Shown: positions 9,095 to 20,104 of the stretch, in pieces | How positions within the stretch are numbered: position 1 is the stretch's first letter | How the letters are laid out: every line of letters starts with the position of its first letter | Source: Alphaproteobacteria bacterium | GTDB lineage: Bacteria > Pseudomonadota > Alphaproteobacteria > CACIAM-22H2 | Reading direction: 5' to 3' | NCBI GenBank assembly: GCA_016124335.1 | Contig: WGNX01000011.1 | Location: 62,001 to 126,000 of the forward strand | DNA: 64,000 nt | Made by a program: the position numbers and the translations under genes | Notes under the pieces: generated by a model | Database searches by the model: none | What the model was told of the DNA's origin: nothing | The model's input: the letters and a program-made list of their open reading frames with translations, nothing else

Positions 9095-10453
9095 ATGATC
9101 GACGTTTCCTCCTTCCGCGGCATTCCGGTGGCCCTGCTGGGCCTGGGCAAGTCGGGCCTGCCGAGCGCGCAGGCGCTTGCGGCATCCGGCGCCACCGTGA
9201 TGGCGTGGGACGACAGCCCGGCGCGTCGCACGGAAGCCAAGGACGCGGGCGTCCCGCTGGTCGACCTGACGAAAGCCGGACTTTCCGGCGTGAAGACGCT
9301 CGTGCTGTCGCCGGGCATCCCGTCGACCTTCCCGGCCCCGCATCCGGTCGTCGTGCGCGCGCGCGAAGCCGGGCTCGAGATCGTGTGCGACGTCGACCTG
9401 CTGTTCCGCACGCAGCGCCAGGCGGTCTACGTCGGCATCACCGGCACGAACGGCAAATCGACGACGACCGCATTGATCGGCCACGTGATGCGCAATTCCG
9501 GTCGCCGCGTCGAAGTCGGTGGCAATATCGGTACGGCCGCGCTGTCGCTGGCCCCGCTGGCCGCCGACGGCACCTACGTGATCGAGATGTCGAGCTACCA
9601 GCTCGAACTGACGCCTTCGGCCGCATGGGACGTGGCCGTGCTTCTCAACATCTCGCCCGACCATCTCGACCGCCATGGCGGCATGGACGGCTACGTCGCC
9701 GCCAAGCGCACGATCTTCGCGCGGCGCAAGGCGGCGGTCGTGGGCGTGGACGACGAGATTTCCGCGAAAATCCACGCCGGGCTTTCCGGCAATGTCGTCG
9801 CGATCTCCGGCAGCCGGAAACTCGCGCGCGGCGTTTATGCCGACAGCGGCACGCTTTACGACGCGCGTGACGGCAAGCCGGCGGCCATCGTCGATCTTGC
9901 CGCCTGCAAGACGCTGCCCGGCGCGCACAACCACCAGAACGCCGCCGCCGCCGCGGCGACGGCGCTCCGGCTGGGCATTTCCCGCGCGCAGATCGCCGAA
10001 GCGCTGGTCTCGTATCCCGGGCTCGCCCACCGGCAGGAGCGCATCGCGGAAATCGACGGCGTGCTTTACGTCAACGACAGCAAGGCCACGAACGCCGATG
10101 CCGCTGCCCGTGCACTGGGCTGCTACACGGACATCCAGTGGATCGCGGGCGGGCAGGCCAAGGAAGGCGGCATTGCCGCACTTGCCCCCTATTTCCCGCG
10201 CATCGCGCATGCCTGGCTGATCGGCGAGGCCGCGAACGATTTCGCGCAAACGCTCGCGCGCGTGCCGCACACGATCGCGGGCGATCTTGCCAGCGCCGTT
10301 CGCGGTGCCGCAAAGGCCGCCAAACCCGGGTCGGTCGTGCTGCTGTCGCCGGCCTGCGCGTCGTGGGACCAGTTCAGGAGCTTCGAGCACCGCGGCGAAA
10401 CCTTCCGCGGCCTCGTGGCCGAGATCTCCGGCACGGAGGGCCTCGCCGCATGA
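9095..10453 (+). CDS. murD: UDP-MurNAc-L-alanine:D-glutamate ligase
   Basis: The 452-residue ligase adds D-glutamate, the second stem-peptide residue. The N-terminal Rossmann part starts VALLGLGKSGLPSAQALAASG. The P-loop is ITGTNGKSTTTALIGH, and EMSSYQLELTPS, LLNISPDHLDRHG, LPGAHNHQNAAAA, HRQERI and VNDSKATNADAAARAL follow in the usual order. It overlaps ftsW by 4 nt. Confidence 0.97.
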   Translation: MIDVSSFRGIPVALLGLGKSGLPSAQALAASGATVMAWDDSPARRTEAKDAGVPLVDLTKAGLSGVKTLVLSPGIPSTFPAPHPVVVRAREAGLEIVCDVDLLFRTQRQAVYVGITGTNGKSTTTALIGHVMRNSGRRVEVGGNIGTAALSLAPLAADGTYVIEMSSYQLELTPSAAWDVAVLLNISPDHLDRHGGMDGYVAAKRTIFARRKAAVVGVDDEISAKIHAGLSGNVVAISGSRKLARGVYADSGTLYDARDGKPAAIVDLAACKTLPGAHNHQNAAAAAATALRLGISRAQIAEALVSYPGLAHRQERIAEIDGVLYVNDSKATNADAAARALGCYTDIQWIAGGQAKEGGIAALAPYFPRIAHAWLIGEAANDFAQTLARVPHTIAGDLASAVRGAAKAAKPGSVVLLSPACASWDQFRSFEHRGETFRGLVAEISGTEGLAA

Positions 10454-11571
10454 GCTTCGCGCGCGCCGACAATTCGGTGATGGCCCGCTGGTGGTGGACG
10501 GTCGACAAGTGGATGCTCGTGTCGCTGGGCCTGCTGATCGGCGTGGGCGCGGTGCTGATCATGGCCGCTTCGCCCGCCGTCGCCTCGCGCGTCGGGCTCG
10601 ACTCGTTCTATTTCGTGCGCAAGCAGCTGCAGATCCTGCCACTTGCGATGATCGTGATGCTGGGCGTCTCGATGCTCGAGCCGCGCCAGGTGCGTGCGCT
10701 TGCGCTGCTGGGCCTCATGGTCGCGGGCGGGCTCCTGTGCCTGACCTTCGTGATCGGCACCGAGATCAAGGGCGCCAAGCGCTGGATCAGCCTGCCCGGC
10801 ATGTCGATCCAGCCGTCCGAATTCATGAAGCCGACGCTCGCCATCGTCTCGGCCTGGCTGTTCGCGCTCGCGCGCAAGAAGGAAGGCTTCCCCGGCGACG
10901 CGATCGCGATCCTGCTCTACGGCGCGACGCTTGCGCTGCTGCTCATGCAGCCCGACATCGGCATGGCCTTCGTGGTGTCGGTCGTGTGGTTCTCGCAGTA
11001 CTTCCTGGCCGGCCTGCGCGTGCTGTGGGTGGTGGCGCTGGGCGGGCTCGGCGGCGGGGCAGCCGTGCTCCTTTATTTCACGTTCCCGCACTTCCACAGC
11101 CGCGTCGACCGCTTCCTCGATCCGGCTTCGGGCGACACCTACCAGATCAACACGGCGATGGAAGCCTTCATGAATGGCGGCCTGCTCGGCCGCGGACCCG
11201 GCGAAGGCACGGTCAAGTCGGGCCTGCCCGACGCGCATTCCGATTTCATCTTCGCGGTCGCGGCCGAGGAATTCGGCCTGATCCTCTGCCTTCTCATCGT
11301 GGCGCTTTACGCCTTCGTGGTGCTTCGCGGCTTCAGCCGCGCGCTGCAGGAAACCGACCTGTTCTCGCTGCTCGCCGTCTCGGGCCTGTGCGTGCAGTTC
11401 GGCGTGCAGGCGCTCGTCAACATGGGCTCCACGCTGCACCTGATCCCGACCAAGGGCATGACGCTGCCCTTCGTCAGCTACGGCGGTTCCTCGCTGCTGG
11501 CGGTCGCACTGGGCATGGGCTTCGTGCTTGCGCTCAGCCGCAAGCGCTTCGGTGCGGGAGAAACGCTGTGA
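10450..11571 (+). CDS. ftsW: Peptidoglycan glycosyltransferase FtsW
   Basis: This 373-residue SEDS-family membrane protein polymerises septal glycan strands from lipid II with FtsI. Features are about ten transmembrane helices, [21 protein letters not shown], the extracytoplasmic loop with RVDRFLDP and [30 protein letters not shown], and the C-terminal [23 protein letters not shown]. All are family hallmarks. The start overlaps the murD stop, and its own stop overlaps a GTG start for murG. Confidence 0.96.
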   Translation: MSFARADNSVMARWWWTVDKWMLVSLGLLIGVGAVLIMAASPAVASRVGLDSFYFVRKQLQILPLAMIVMLGVSMLEPRQVRALALLGLMVAGGLLCLTFVIGTEIKGAKRWISLPGMSIQPSEFMKPTLAIVSAWLFALARKKEGFPGDAIAILLYGATLALLLMQPDIGMAFVVSVVWFSQYFLAGLRVLWVVALGGLGGGAAVLLYFTFPHFHSRVDRFLDPASGDTYQINTAMEAFMNGGLLGRGPGEGTVKSGLPDAHSDFIFAVAAEEFGLILCLLIVALYAFVVLRGFSRALQETDLFSLLAVSGLCVQFGVQALVNMGSTLHLIPTKGMTLPFVSYGGSSLLAVALGMGFVLALSRKRFGAGETL

Positions 11572-12653
11572 ACGCTCCGCTCGTCATCCTCGCGGCCGGC
11601 GGCACGGGTGGCCATGTCTTCCCGGCGGAAGCGCTGGCGGGCTCGCTCGCCCGGCGCGGCTTCCGGCTGGCGCTCGTCACCGACGATCGCGGCACGAAGT
11701 ATGGCGGCAATCTCGGCGCGATCGACACGCATCGCCTGCCGATCCGCAAGATGACCGGCGGAATCTTGCGTCGCCTCGTGGGCATGGCAAGCCTGCTGCC
11801 CGGCTATTTCGCCGCGCGCGCACTCCTGAAAAAACTCCAGCCCGCCGCGGTCGTGGGCTTTGGCGGCTATCCGAGCCTTCCGACCATGGCGGCCGCGCGC
11901 AGACGCTTCCGCACCGCGATCCACGAACAGAACGCCGTGCTGGGCCGCGTGAACCGGCTCGTCGCCGCGGGCGTGGATGCCATCGCGACCTCGTTTGCCG
12001 AAACGCGCGGGGCCGGCACCAACGCCACGCTCGTGGGCAACCCCGTGCGCGGCGACGTGACGGCGCTGCGTGCGCGCGCGTTCGAACTTCCGGCCCGGGG
12101 CGCGCGCCTGCGCGTGCTCGTGACCGGTGGCAGCCAGGGTGCGGCCGTGTTCGGGCGCGTCGTGCCGGCTGCGCTGGCACTTCTATCGCCCGAGAAGCGC
12201 GCACGCATCTCGCTTGTCCAGCAGACACGCGAGGAAGATGCCGACACGGTGCGCCAGCGCTATCGCACGCTGGGCTTCGTGGCCGAAGTCGCCCCGTTCT
12301 TCGCCGACCTGCCGATGCGCGTGGCCGATGCCCATCTGGTGATCGCGCGCGCGGGTGCGTCGACCGTGGCCGAGCTTGCCTGCATCGGCCGTCCCTCGCT
12401 GCTCGTCCCGCTGCCCGCCGCGACCGACGACCACCAGACCGCCAACGCCAAGGCGCTTGCCGCCGCGGGCGGAGCTTGGGTCGTTCCGGAAGCCGAATTC
12501 ACGCCCGCCGATCTCGCCGCGCGGCTCGCGTCCCTCATCGAAGATCCGCGCCCGCTCGCTGCTCTTGCGGCCGGCGCGCATTCCTTCGGCCGCCCGGATG
12601 CGGGCGAGCGTCTTGCCGATCTTGTCCAGAAACTCGCGGAGGCCAAGGCATGA
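11568..12653 (+). CDS. murG: UDP-GlcNAc:lipid I N-acetylglucosaminyltransferase MurG
   Basis: The 361-residue GT-B glycosyltransferase makes lipid II at the inner face of the membrane. Motifs are [16 protein letters not shown] near the N-terminus, [24 protein letters not shown] and [35 protein letters not shown]. The start is a GTG at 11568 whose last two bases belong to the ftsW stop. The motif GGTGGH begins only about nine residues in, which fits this start. Confidence 0.96.
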   Translation: MNAPLVILAAGGTGGHVFPAEALAGSLARRGFRLALVTDDRGTKYGGNLGAIDTHRLPIRKMTGGILRRLVGMASLLPGYFAARALLKKLQPAAVVGFGGYPSLPTMAAARRRFRTAIHEQNAVLGRVNRLVAAGVDAIATSFAETRGAGTNATLVGNPVRGDVTALRARAFELPARGARLRVLVTGGSQGAAVFGRVVPAALALLSPEKRARISLVQQTREEDADTVRQRYRTLGFVAEVAPFFADLPMRVADAHLVIARAGASTVAELACIGRPSLLVPLPAATDDHQTANAKALAAAGGAWVVPEAEFTPADLAARLASLIEDPRPLAALAAGAHSFGRPDAGERLADLVQKLAEAKA

Positions 12654-14062
12654 GGGCGCTTCCGCTCGACATCGGCACCATCCATTTCGTGGGCATCGGC
12701 GGCATCGGCATGTCCGGCATCGCCGAGATCCTGCACAATCTGGGCTACAAGGTGCAGGGTTCCGACCAGGCCGACGGCGCCAACACCAAGCGCCTTGCGG
12801 CGCTCGGCATCCGCATCGGCATCGGTCACAAGGCCGAGAATCTCGGCGATGCCGAGGTCGTCGTCGTCTCGACGGCCGTGAAGATCGACAATCCGGAAGT
12901 GAAGGCCGCGCGCGAGCGCCTGATCCCGGTCGTGCGCCGCGCCGAAATGCTGGCCGAGCTGATGCGCCTCAAATGGGCGATCGCGATCGCCGGCACGCAC
13001 GGCAAGACGACGACGACCGGCCTCGTCGCCGCGATGCTGGAAGCCGCCAACCTCGACCCCACGATCATCAATGGCGGCATCCTCAACGCCTACGGCACGA
13101 ACGCGCGGCTTGGTTCGGGCGACTGGATGGTCGTCGAGGCCGACGAGAGCGACGGCACCTTCATCAAGCTGCCCGCCACCATCGCGGTCGTCACGAACAT
13201 GGACCCGGAGCATCTCGACTACTGGGGCTCGTTCGATGCCGCGCGCAAGGGCTACCAGACTTTCGTGTCGAACATCCCGTTCTACGGGTTTGCCGCCCTG
13301 TGCATCGACCATCCCGAAGTTCAGGCGCTGATCGCCTCCACGCAGGACCGCAAGATCCTCGCCTACGGCTTCTCGCCGCAGGCCGACGTGCGCGGCATCA
13401 ACATGCGGCTTGACGCCTCGGGCGGGCATTTCGACGTGCAGCTTTCCGGCCGTGCCGGTACCGAGCGGCGCATCGAGGGCCTGCATCTGCCGCTCGTGGG
13501 CCAGCACAACGTGCAGAACGCGCTTGCCGCGGTCGCCGTCGCGGTCGAGATGGGCATGAACGACGCGACGATCGCCAAGGCGCTTGCCGGCATCAAGGGC
13601 GTCAAGCGGCGCTTCACGAAGACCGGCGAAGGTGCGGGCCTGACGGTCATCGACGATTACGGCCACCACCCGGTCGAGATCGCCGCCGTGCTCAAGGCCG
13701 CGCGCAGCGCCACCAAGGCCGGCGTCATCGCGGTCGTCCAGCCGCACCGCTACACGCGCCTCAAGTCGCTGTTCGAGGAATTCTGCACCTGCTTCAACGA
13801 CGCCGACGCGGTGATCGTGGCCGACGTCTACGCGGCAGGCGAAGTGCCGATCGAGGGTGCCTCGAAGGAAGCGCTGGTCGAAGGCCTGCGCGACCACGGG
13901 CACCGGCGCGTCGCCGCGCTGGAAAGCCCGGCCAAGCTTGCCGCAACCGTGCTCGCACAGGCCAAGCCCGGCGACATGGTCGTGTGCCTCGGTGCGGGCA
14001 GCATCACGCAATGGGCCTACGCGCTGCCCGGCGAACTCGACGCGCAGAGGAGGACGGCATGA
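12650..14062 (+). CDS. murC: UDP-N-acetylmuramate:L-alanine ligase
   Basis: The 470-residue ligase adds the first amino acid to UDP-MurNAc. The N-terminus has [18 protein letters not shown] and the P-loop is [56 protein letters not shown] and [10 protein letters not shown] follow in family order. It overlaps murG and murB by 4 nt each. Confidence 0.97.
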   Translation: MRALPLDIGTIHFVGIGGIGMSGIAEILHNLGYKVQGSDQADGANTKRLAALGIRIGIGHKAENLGDAEVVVVSTAVKIDNPEVKAARERLIPVVRRAEMLAELMRLKWAIAIAGTHGKTTTTGLVAAMLEAANLDPTIINGGILNAYGTNARLGSGDWMVVEADESDGTFIKLPATIAVVTNMDPEHLDYWGSFDAARKGYQTFVSNIPFYGFAALCIDHPEVQALIASTQDRKILAYGFSPQADVRGINMRLDASGGHFDVQLSGRAGTERRIEGLHLPLVGQHNVQNALAAVAVAVEMGMNDATIAKALAGIKGVKRRFTKTGEGAGLTVIDDYGHHPVEIAAVLKAARSATKAGVIAVVQPHRYTRLKSLFEEFCTCFNDADAVIVADVYAAGEVPIEGASKEALVEGLRDHGHRRVAALESPAKLAATVLAQAKPGDMVVCLGAGSITQWAYALPGELDAQRRTA

Positions 14063-14988
14063 TGGCGGCCCCCCGCGACCTGCGCCTTGTCGACCGCCTG
14101 CCCAAGGTGCGCGGCACCTATCGCGCCAACGCCAATCTCGGCCAGTACACGTGGTTGCGCGTCGGCGGGCCGGCCGAAGTGCTGTTCCGCCCGGCCGACG
14201 AGGCCGACCTTGCGGTCTTCATGGCGGGCAAGCCCGCCGACGTGCCGGTGACGGTGGTGGGCGTGGGCTCGAACCTGCTGGTACGCGACGGCGGCGTGCC
14301 GGGCGTGACGATCCGGCTGGGCAAGGGCTTCACCGACATCACGCATGACGGCCACATCGTGCGCGCGGGTGCCGCGTGCCTCGACCTCAACGTCGCGATC
14401 CAGGCGCGCGAATGGGGGCTTTCGGGCCTCGAATTCCTTTCCGGCATCCCCGGCACGATCGGCGGCGCCTTGCGCATGAATGCCGGCGCCTACGGGCGCG
14501 AGATGAAGGACGTGACGCTCGCCGCCGAAGCGATCGACGCCAAGGGCGAGCGCCAGTACACGACCAACGGCGCGCTGTGCTTCGGCTACCGGCACAGCGG
14601 CATGCCGGCCGACTGGATCTTCGTGGCCGCCGAGCTGAAGACCGAAAGCGGCGAACCCGCCGCGATTGCCGCGCGCATGGCAGAGATCCAGGCCAAGCGC
14701 GAGGACAGCCAGCCCATCCGCACGCGCACCGGCGGTTCGACCTTCGCGAACCCCGAGGGCTCGAAGGCGTGGGAACTGATCGATGCCGCCGGCTGCCGTG
14801 GCCTCAAGCGCGGCGGCGCGATGGTTTCGGAAAAGCACTGCAACTTCCTGATCAACACCGGCGAAGCGACCGCCGCCGATCTGGAAGATTTGGGCGAGGA
14901 CGTGCGCTCGCGCGTCAACGCGAAATTCGGCGTCGAGCTGCGCTGGGAGATCAAGCGCATCGGCGTGCGGCTGGAGGGCGGAAAATGA
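14059..14988 (+). CDS. murB: UDP-N-acetylenolpyruvoylglucosamine reductase
   Basis: The 309-residue flavoenzyme reduces enolpyruvyl-UDP-GlcNAc to UDP-MurNAc with NADPH. It has [55 protein letters not shown] and [32 protein letters not shown]. Near the end [16 protein letters not shown] carries the catalytic region. Two ATG codons in tandem (14059 and 14062) are possible; the first overlaps the murC stop. Confidence 0.96.
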   Translation: MMAAPRDLRLVDRLPKVRGTYRANANLGQYTWLRVGGPAEVLFRPADEADLAVFMAGKPADVPVTVVGVGSNLLVRDGGVPGVTIRLGKGFTDITHDGHIVRAGAACLDLNVAIQAREWGLSGLEFLSGIPGTIGGALRMNAGAYGREMKDVTLAAEAIDAKGERQYTTNGALCFGYRHSGMPADWIFVAAELKTESGEPAAIAARMAEIQAKREDSQPIRTRTGGSTFANPEGSKAWELIDAAGCRGLKRGGAMVSEKHCNFLINTGEATAADLEDLGEDVRSRVNAKFGVELRWEIKRIGVRLEGGK

Positions 14989-15932
14989 CGCGCGTGCTGG
15001 TGCTGATGGGCGGGCTTTCGGCCGAACGCGAGGTGAGCCTCGTGTCGGGTCGCGAATGCGCGGCCGCACTGCGCGTGAAGGGCTACGACGTGGCCGAGCA
15101 CGATTTCCGGTCGCTCGAAGGGCTCGTCGCAGCACTCGATCCCAAGCCCGATGCGGTCTTCAACGCGCTGCACGGCCGCTATGCCGAGGACGGCACGATC
15201 CAGGGCGTGCTCGATCTCGCGCGCGTGCCCTATACGCATTCGGGCCTGCTCGCCTCGGCCATGGCGATGGACAAGCCCGTCGCGCGCAAGATGTTCGCGG
15301 CCTACGGCCTGCCGGTGGCCGACGGCGGCGTCTATCACCGCGACGACGTGCTGGCCGGCCGCGCGCTGGCCGTGCCCTTCGTCATGAAACCCACCAACGA
15401 AGGTTCGTCGGTGGGCGTGAAGATCGTTCTGGAAAAATCCGATCTGGAGGCGCTCGCCGCCGAACCGTGGCCCTTCGACGAGGAAGTGCTGGTCGAGCGC
15501 TACGTGCCCGGCCGCGAACTGACCGTCGCCGTGCTGGGTGCCAACGGCTCGGCCAAGGCGCTGGGCGTGCTCGAAATCCGCCCGAACAACGGCTTTTACG
15601 ACTACGCCGCCAAATATACCGACGGCAAGGCGATCCATCTGTGCCCCGCCCCCATCGATGCGCGCGCCTATTCGCGCGCGATGGAGATCGCGCTTGAGGC
15701 GCACCGGGCACTGGGCTGCCGCGGCGTCAGTCGCGCCGACATCCGCTACGACGACACGCGCGGCGAACCCGGCCAGCTCTGCCTGCTCGAAGTCAACACC
15801 CAGCCCGGCATGACGCCGCTCTCGCTCGTTCCCGAGATCGCGGCGGCCGCCGGCATGAATTTCCCCGACCTGTGCGCCTGGCTTGTCGAGCACGCGCGCC
15901 ACGACGGGCCGGCCCCAAAGGTGTCCGCATGA
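14985..15932 (+). CDS. ddl: D-alanine:D-alanine ligase
   Basis: This 315-residue ATP-grasp enzyme makes the D-Ala-D-Ala dipeptide used by MurF. Motifs are [61 protein letters not shown] and the metal-binding C-terminal [18 protein letters not shown]. It overlaps murB and ftsQ by 4 nt each. Confidence 0.97.
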   Translation: MTRVLVLMGGLSAEREVSLVSGRECAAALRVKGYDVAEHDFRSLEGLVAALDPKPDAVFNALHGRYAEDGTIQGVLDLARVPYTHSGLLASAMAMDKPVARKMFAAYGLPVADGGVYHRDDVLAGRALAVPFVMKPTNEGSSVGVKIVLEKSDLEALAAEPWPFDEEVLVERYVPGRELTVAVLGANGSAKALGVLEIRPNNGFYDYAAKYTDGKAIHLCPAPIDARAYSRAMEIALEAHRALGCRGVSRADIRYDDTRGEPGQLCLLEVNTQPGMTPLSLVPEIAAAAGMNFPDLCAWLVEHARHDGPAPKVSA

Positions 15933-16813
15933 TCCTGCGCCGCTCGCGACAGAAGAAGCCCGCACGCCGCTTCGGCTGGCGCCGCCTGGTCACGTTGCGC
16001 CCGTCGGCACGCGCGGCGAAGATTTCGCTCGCGATCGTGCTGCTCGCCGGTGCCGGCGGCGGCCTCGCCTGGGCCTGGACGCACGGCGCGCCCGAGATGG
16101 TCGCGGACATGCGCGTGGATTTCGAGCGTGCGGTCCTGTCGGCCAGTGCCCGCGCGGGCCTTGCGGTGAACGAGGTGCGCATCGACGGCCGCGTGGAGAG
16201 CGAGATGCGCGACGTGCGCGCGGTGATCGACGCGCGCAAGGGTTCGCCCATCCTCGCCTTCGACCCCTACGCGGCGAAGGCCGAACTTGAAAAACTTCCC
16301 TGGGTGCGCACGGCCACGGTCGAACGCCGCCTGCCGGGCACGATCGTCGTGCAGCTCGACGAGCGCATTCCGCTCGCCCTCTGGCAGCGCCACGGCCGTT
16401 TCACGGTGATCGATTCCGAGGGCAAGGAGATCCCGGGCACCGATCCCGCGCGCTTCGCCAACCGCCCGGTTGTCGTGGGCGACGATGCGCCCGAACACGC
16501 GGCTTCCCTCGTGGCCCTGCTCGAGACCGAGCCCGCGCTCATGAAGCGCATCACCGCCGCCGTGCGCGTGGGTGCACGGCGCTGGAACCTGCGCCTCGAC
16601 AACGGCATCGACGTGAACCTGCCCGAAGCCAATGCCGGTGCGGCCTACGAGCGCCTCGCCCAGCTCGAGCGCGAGAACGGCCTCATCGACCGCAACCTCG
16701 TGGCGGTCGACCTGCGCCTGCCCGACCGACTGATCCTGCGCATGGGCCGCGACCAGCAGCCCGCCCAGTCCCAGCCCGCGCCCGCAAAGCGCGTCACCAA
16801 CAAGCCGACGTGA
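15929..16813 (+). CDS. ftsQ: Cell division protein FtsQ
   Basis: This 294-residue bitopic divisome protein has a basic cytoplasmic tail (RRSRQKKPARRFGWRR) and one transmembrane helix (about residues 31-48, AKISLAIVLLAGAGGGLAWAW). A POTRA domain follows (VNEVRIDGRVESEMRDVRAVIDARKGSPILAFDPYAAKAELEKLPWVRTATVERRLP), then the beta domain. It links early and late division proteins. The C-terminus is short and polar. The gene overlaps ddl, and its stop codon adjoins the ftsA ribosome binding site. Confidence 0.95.
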   Translation: MILRRSRQKKPARRFGWRRLVTLRPSARAAKISLAIVLLAGAGGGLAWAWTHGAPEMVADMRVDFERAVLSASARAGLAVNEVRIDGRVESEMRDVRAVIDARKGSPILAFDPYAAKAELEKLPWVRTATVERRLPGTIVVQLDERIPLALWQRHGRFTVIDSEGKEIPGTDPARFANRPVVVGDDAPEHAASLVALLETEPALMKRITAAVRVGARRWNLRLDNGIDVNLPEANAGAAYERLAQLERENGLIDRNLVAVDLRLPDRLILRMGRDQQPAQSQPAPAKRVTNKPT

Positions 16814-16825
16814 AGGAGCACCGAC

Positions 16826-18082
16826 TTGCGCAAGAACAAGCGTAAATCGCGAAACGGCTTGATCGCCGCCCTCGATCTCGGTTCGACGAAGGTCGCCTGC
16901 TTCGTCGCCAAGCCCGAGAACGACGGCACCACGGCACGTGTGGTCGGCATCGGCCACCAGATCAGCCACGGCGTTCGCGGCGGGGCCATCGTGGATCTCG
17001 ACGAGGCGGAGCATTCGATCCTTTCGGCCGTGTCGGCCGCCGAGCAGATGGCCGGCGAGACGCTCAAGGCCGTGGTCGTCAACCTCATCGGCGGCCAGCC
17101 GCTCTCGCGCACGGTGCCGGTCGAGGTCGCCATCTCCGGTCACGAGATCGCCGACCACGACCTGCGCAAGGTGCTCGACCAGGCGCGCCAGACGCAGGCC
17201 GCCCCCGACCGCCGGCTCATCCACCAGATCCCGGTCGGCTTCACCATCGACGGCAGCCGCGGCATCCGCGATCCGCGCGGCATGTGCGGCGAGCGGCTGG
17301 GCGTCAACATGCACATGCTGAGCGCCGGGGCCGCGGCCGTGCGCAATCTCGAAAGCGTCATCGCGCGCTGCCATCTCGAGGTCGAGGACGTGGTGATGCC
17401 GTCCTATGCGGGCGGGCTTGCCTGCCTTGTCGAGGACGAGATGGATCTGGGTTCGTGCGTGGTCGACATGGGCGGCGGCACGACGTCGTTCTCGGTTTTC
17501 TTCGACGGGCACTGCGTCTACGCCGATACGATCCCGGTGGGCGGTGCCCACGTCACCAACGACATCGCGCGCGGGCTTTCCACGCCGCTCGCCTATGCCG
17601 AGCGGATGAAGACGCTGCACGGCAGCTGCATCCCCTCGGCCTCCGACGAGCGCGAGATCATCGACGTGCCGCTCGTGGGCGAGGAAGAACACGCGCAGGC
17701 CAACCACGTGCCGAAATCGATCCTCACCGGGATCATCGCGCCGCGGCTGGAAGAAACCTTCGAACTTGTCCGGCAGCGGCTGGAAGCCTCGGGCTTCGAC
17801 CGTATCGCGGGCCGCCGCGTCGTCCTGACCGGCGGCGCGTCCCAGCTCCAGGGCGTGCGCGAGCTTGCCGCCATGGTCCTCGACAAGCAGGTGCGCATGG
17901 GCAAGCCCATCCGCCTGCAGGGCCTCGCCGACCAGACCGGCGGGCCCGCCTTCGCGGCGTGCGCGGGCCTCGTGGCCTTCGCGCTCGCCAAGGGCAGCGA
18001 ATCCCTGCGGCCGGAGCCGGCCGCGGCACCGGGTGCCGGCATGATCGGCCGCTTCGGAATGTGGCTGAAGGAGAACCTATGA
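16826..18082 (+). CDS. ftsA: Cell division protein FtsA
   Basis: The 418-residue actin-like ATPase tethers FtsZ to the membrane. The phosphate-1 loop is [17 protein letters not shown] 1C domain ([12 protein letters not shown] region), phosphate-2 ([14 protein letters not shown]) and the adenosine motif ([17 protein letters not shown]) follow. The end, [13 protein letters not shown], is the expected amphipathic membrane-targeting helix. The start is TTG at 16826, chosen because AAGGAG (16813-16818) sits 7 nt upstream and the family begins just before the LDLGSTK strand. Confidence 0.96.
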   Translation: MRKNKRKSRNGLIAALDLGSTKVACFVAKPENDGTTARVVGIGHQISHGVRGGAIVDLDEAEHSILSAVSAAEQMAGETLKAVVVNLIGGQPLSRTVPVEVAISGHEIADHDLRKVLDQARQTQAAPDRRLIHQIPVGFTIDGSRGIRDPRGMCGERLGVNMHMLSAGAAAVRNLESVIARCHLEVEDVVMPSYAGGLACLVEDEMDLGSCVVDMGGGTTSFSVFFDGHCVYADTIPVGGAHVTNDIARGLSTPLAYAERMKTLHGSCIPSASDEREIIDVPLVGEEEHAQANHVPKSILTGIIAPRLEETFELVRQRLEASGFDRIAGRRVVLTGGASQLQGVRELAAMVLDKQVRMGKPIRLQGLADQTGGPAFAACAGLVAFALAKGSESLRPEPAAAPGAGMIGRFGMWLKENL

Positions 18083-18206
18083 CCGGAGGCTTCTTCCTGC
18101 CACCCCGAAAACCGAACGCACGTCACGGCCCGCGACCACGCGCGCCGGATGCGAACGCAACGTTTCAGACCCTTTCACTCGAATTCAGGCATCGGAGGTA
18201 ACGACA

Positions 18207-19934
18207 ATGGCAATCACTCTCGGAGTCCATCCCAACGAACTGAAGCCGCGCATCACCGTCGTGGGTGTGGGCGGTGCGGGCGGCAACGCCGTCAACAACA
18301 TGATCCGCGCCAAGCTCGAAGGCGTGGAATTCGTCGTCGCCAACACCGACGCGCAGGCGCTCGGCCAGTCGATCGCCGAACGCAAGATCCAGCTCGGCGC
18401 CGGCGTCACGCAAGGCCTCGGTGCGGGCTCCAGGCCCGACATCGGCCGCGTCGCCGCCGAGGAATCGATGGGCGACCTGCTCGAACACATCGCCGGATCG
18501 CACATGGTGTTCGTGGCCGCCGGCATGGGCGGCGGCACGGGCACGGGTGCCGCACCGGTCATCGCGCGGGCCTGCCGCGAGCACGGCATCCTCACCGTGG
18601 GCGTCGTCACCAAGCCGTTCCACTTCGAGGGCCAGAACCGCATGCGGCTTGCCGAAGCGGGCATCGAGGAACTCCAGCAGACGGTCGACACGCTCATCAT
18701 CATCCCGAACCAGAACCTGTTCCGGGTGGCCAACGAGCGCACGACCTTCGCCGACGCCTTCAAGATGGCCGACGACGTGCTCTACTCGGGCGTGCGCGGC
18801 GTGACCGACCTGATGGTCATGCCGGGCCTCATCAACCTCGACTTCGCGGACATCCGCTCGGTCATGGGCGAGATGGGCAAGGCGATGATGGGCACGGGCG
18901 AGGCCGAAGGCGACAACCGCGCAATCGATGCCGCGCAGAAGGCGATCTCCAACCCGCTGCTCGACGACGTTTCGATGAAGGGTGCCAAGGGCGTTCTCAT
19001 CAACATCACCGGCGGCATGGACATGACGCTGTTCGAGGTCGACGAGGCGGCCAACCGCATCCGCGACGAGGTCGATCCGGACGCCAACATCATCTTCGGC
19101 TCGACCTTCGATGAAAGCCTCAACGGCTGCATGCGCGTATCGGTCGTGGCGACCGGCATCGAAGCGGCCGCGATGGCCGCCCCGCTGCCGGACAAGAAGA
19201 TCGTCTCGATCCGCACGATGCCGCCCCGCCCGGCCTCGGTCGCGACGACGGCACCCGCCGCCGTCGCCGCGGCGACCGCCGCCACGGCGATCCCGCCGAT
19301 GCCGTCCTACCAGCCGACGGTCGCGCAGGCGGCTCCGGCACCGGTGCAGATGGCAGCCCAGCCGATCCAGCAGGGCGCTGCCGCCCTGAAGATCGAACCG
19401 GCGCCGATCGCGGCCGAGCCGGAACCGCTGGTGCTCGACCAGATCGTCGAGCCGGCACCGCAGCCGGTTGCCGCCGCCCCCGCACCGGTCGAGGCGTTCA
19501 TCCCGCCCAAGCCGGTCGAGGTCGCCGCACCGGCCGCACCGGCCATGCAGACGGTCACGCTGCCCAACCCCTTCGCGGAAGCCGAGATGGTCAACGCCGC
19601 GAAGGCCGCCCCGGCCAGGCCCGCGCGCCGTCCCTCGCTCTTCGAGCGGATGACGCGTTCGGGCACCGCGCGCCAGGCGGAAAGCGAAACGCGCCAGCAG
19701 CCCACGCTGGTCGCCCCGGTCGGCGGCATCATGCCGGCCCCGGCGGCAGCCCCGGTTGCCCCGGCGCCGGCACCCGCACCGGCCCCGATCGCGGCGGTTC
19801 CCGCCGCCCCGGCGCCGCAGCCGGCCGCGATCCAGCCGCGGCTGGGCGGGCTCGACCCGCAGGACCGCCTCCAGTCGAAGTCGGAAGACGATCTTCTGGA
19901 AATCCCGGCGTTCCTGCGCCGCCAGGCGAACTAG
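18207..19934 (+). CDS. ftsZ: Cell division protein FtsZ
   Basis: The 575-residue tubulin homologue forms the division ring. The GTPase domain (about residues 12-320) has [14 protein letters not shown], the tubulin signature [17 protein letters not shown] and the T7 loop region [24 protein letters not shown]. An unusually long alanine/proline-rich linker of roughly 230 residues follows, ending in [13 protein letters not shown], the conserved tail that binds FtsA. GGAGG lies at 18195-18199. The 124-nt gap after ftsA is the longest in the cluster and could hold an extra promoter. A terminator follows. Confidence 0.97.
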   Translation: MAITLGVHPNELKPRITVVGVGGAGGNAVNNMIRAKLEGVEFVVANTDAQALGQSIAERKIQLGAGVTQGLGAGSRPDIGRVAAEESMGDLLEHIAGSHMVFVAAGMGGGTGTGAAPVIARACREHGILTVGVVTKPFHFEGQNRMRLAEAGIEELQQTVDTLIIIPNQNLFRVANERTTFADAFKMADDVLYSGVRGVTDLMVMPGLINLDFADIRSVMGEMGKAMMGTGEAEGDNRAIDAAQKAISNPLLDDVSMKGAKGVLINITGGMDMTLFEVDEAANRIRDEVDPDANIIFGSTFDESLNGCMRVSVVATGIEAAAMAAPLPDKKIVSIRTMPPRPASVATTAPAAVAAATAATAIPPMPSYQPTVAQAAPAPVQMAAQPIQQGAAALKIEPAPIAAEPEPLVLDQIVEPAPQPVAAAPAPVEAFIPPKPVEVAAPAAPAMQTVTLPNPFAEAEMVNAAKAAPARPARRPSLFERMTRSGTARQAESETRQQPTLVAPVGGIMPAPAAAPVAPAPAPAPAPIAAVPAAPAPQPAAIQPRLGGLDPQDRLQSKSEDDLLEIPAFLRRQAN

Positions 19935-19983
19935 GCGTACGGTCGTAGGCAGAATGCCTGCAACAGTTCGCAATAAAAGGTGA

Positions 19984-20036
19984 CTTGAGGCTCCGGGGGC
20001 GGTCGTTTACCAACCCTCGGAGCCTCAAGCATTTTT
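19984..20036 (+). terminator. Rho-independent terminator after ftsZ
   Basis: CTTGAGGCTCCG (19984-19995) and CGGAGCCTCAAG (20018-20029) form a perfect 12-bp stem with a 22-nt loop, followed by CATTTTTA. It separates the dcw transcript from lpxC, though some read-through is plausible. Confidence 0.75.
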
Positions 20037-20104
20037 AGGGATGATTCGGCCCCCCGCCGACGTTGTCGGCCAGACCGGGCGAAACCGCCCCCGGAGTTCA
20101 CGTC

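Noticed and set aside
15746-17707. Minus-strand open frame opposite ftsQ-ftsA, and similar ones opposite murE, recN and the MotA/MotB pair
   Set aside because: All lie fully antisense to unmistakable genes and show low-complexity translations, so they are shadows of high GC3.
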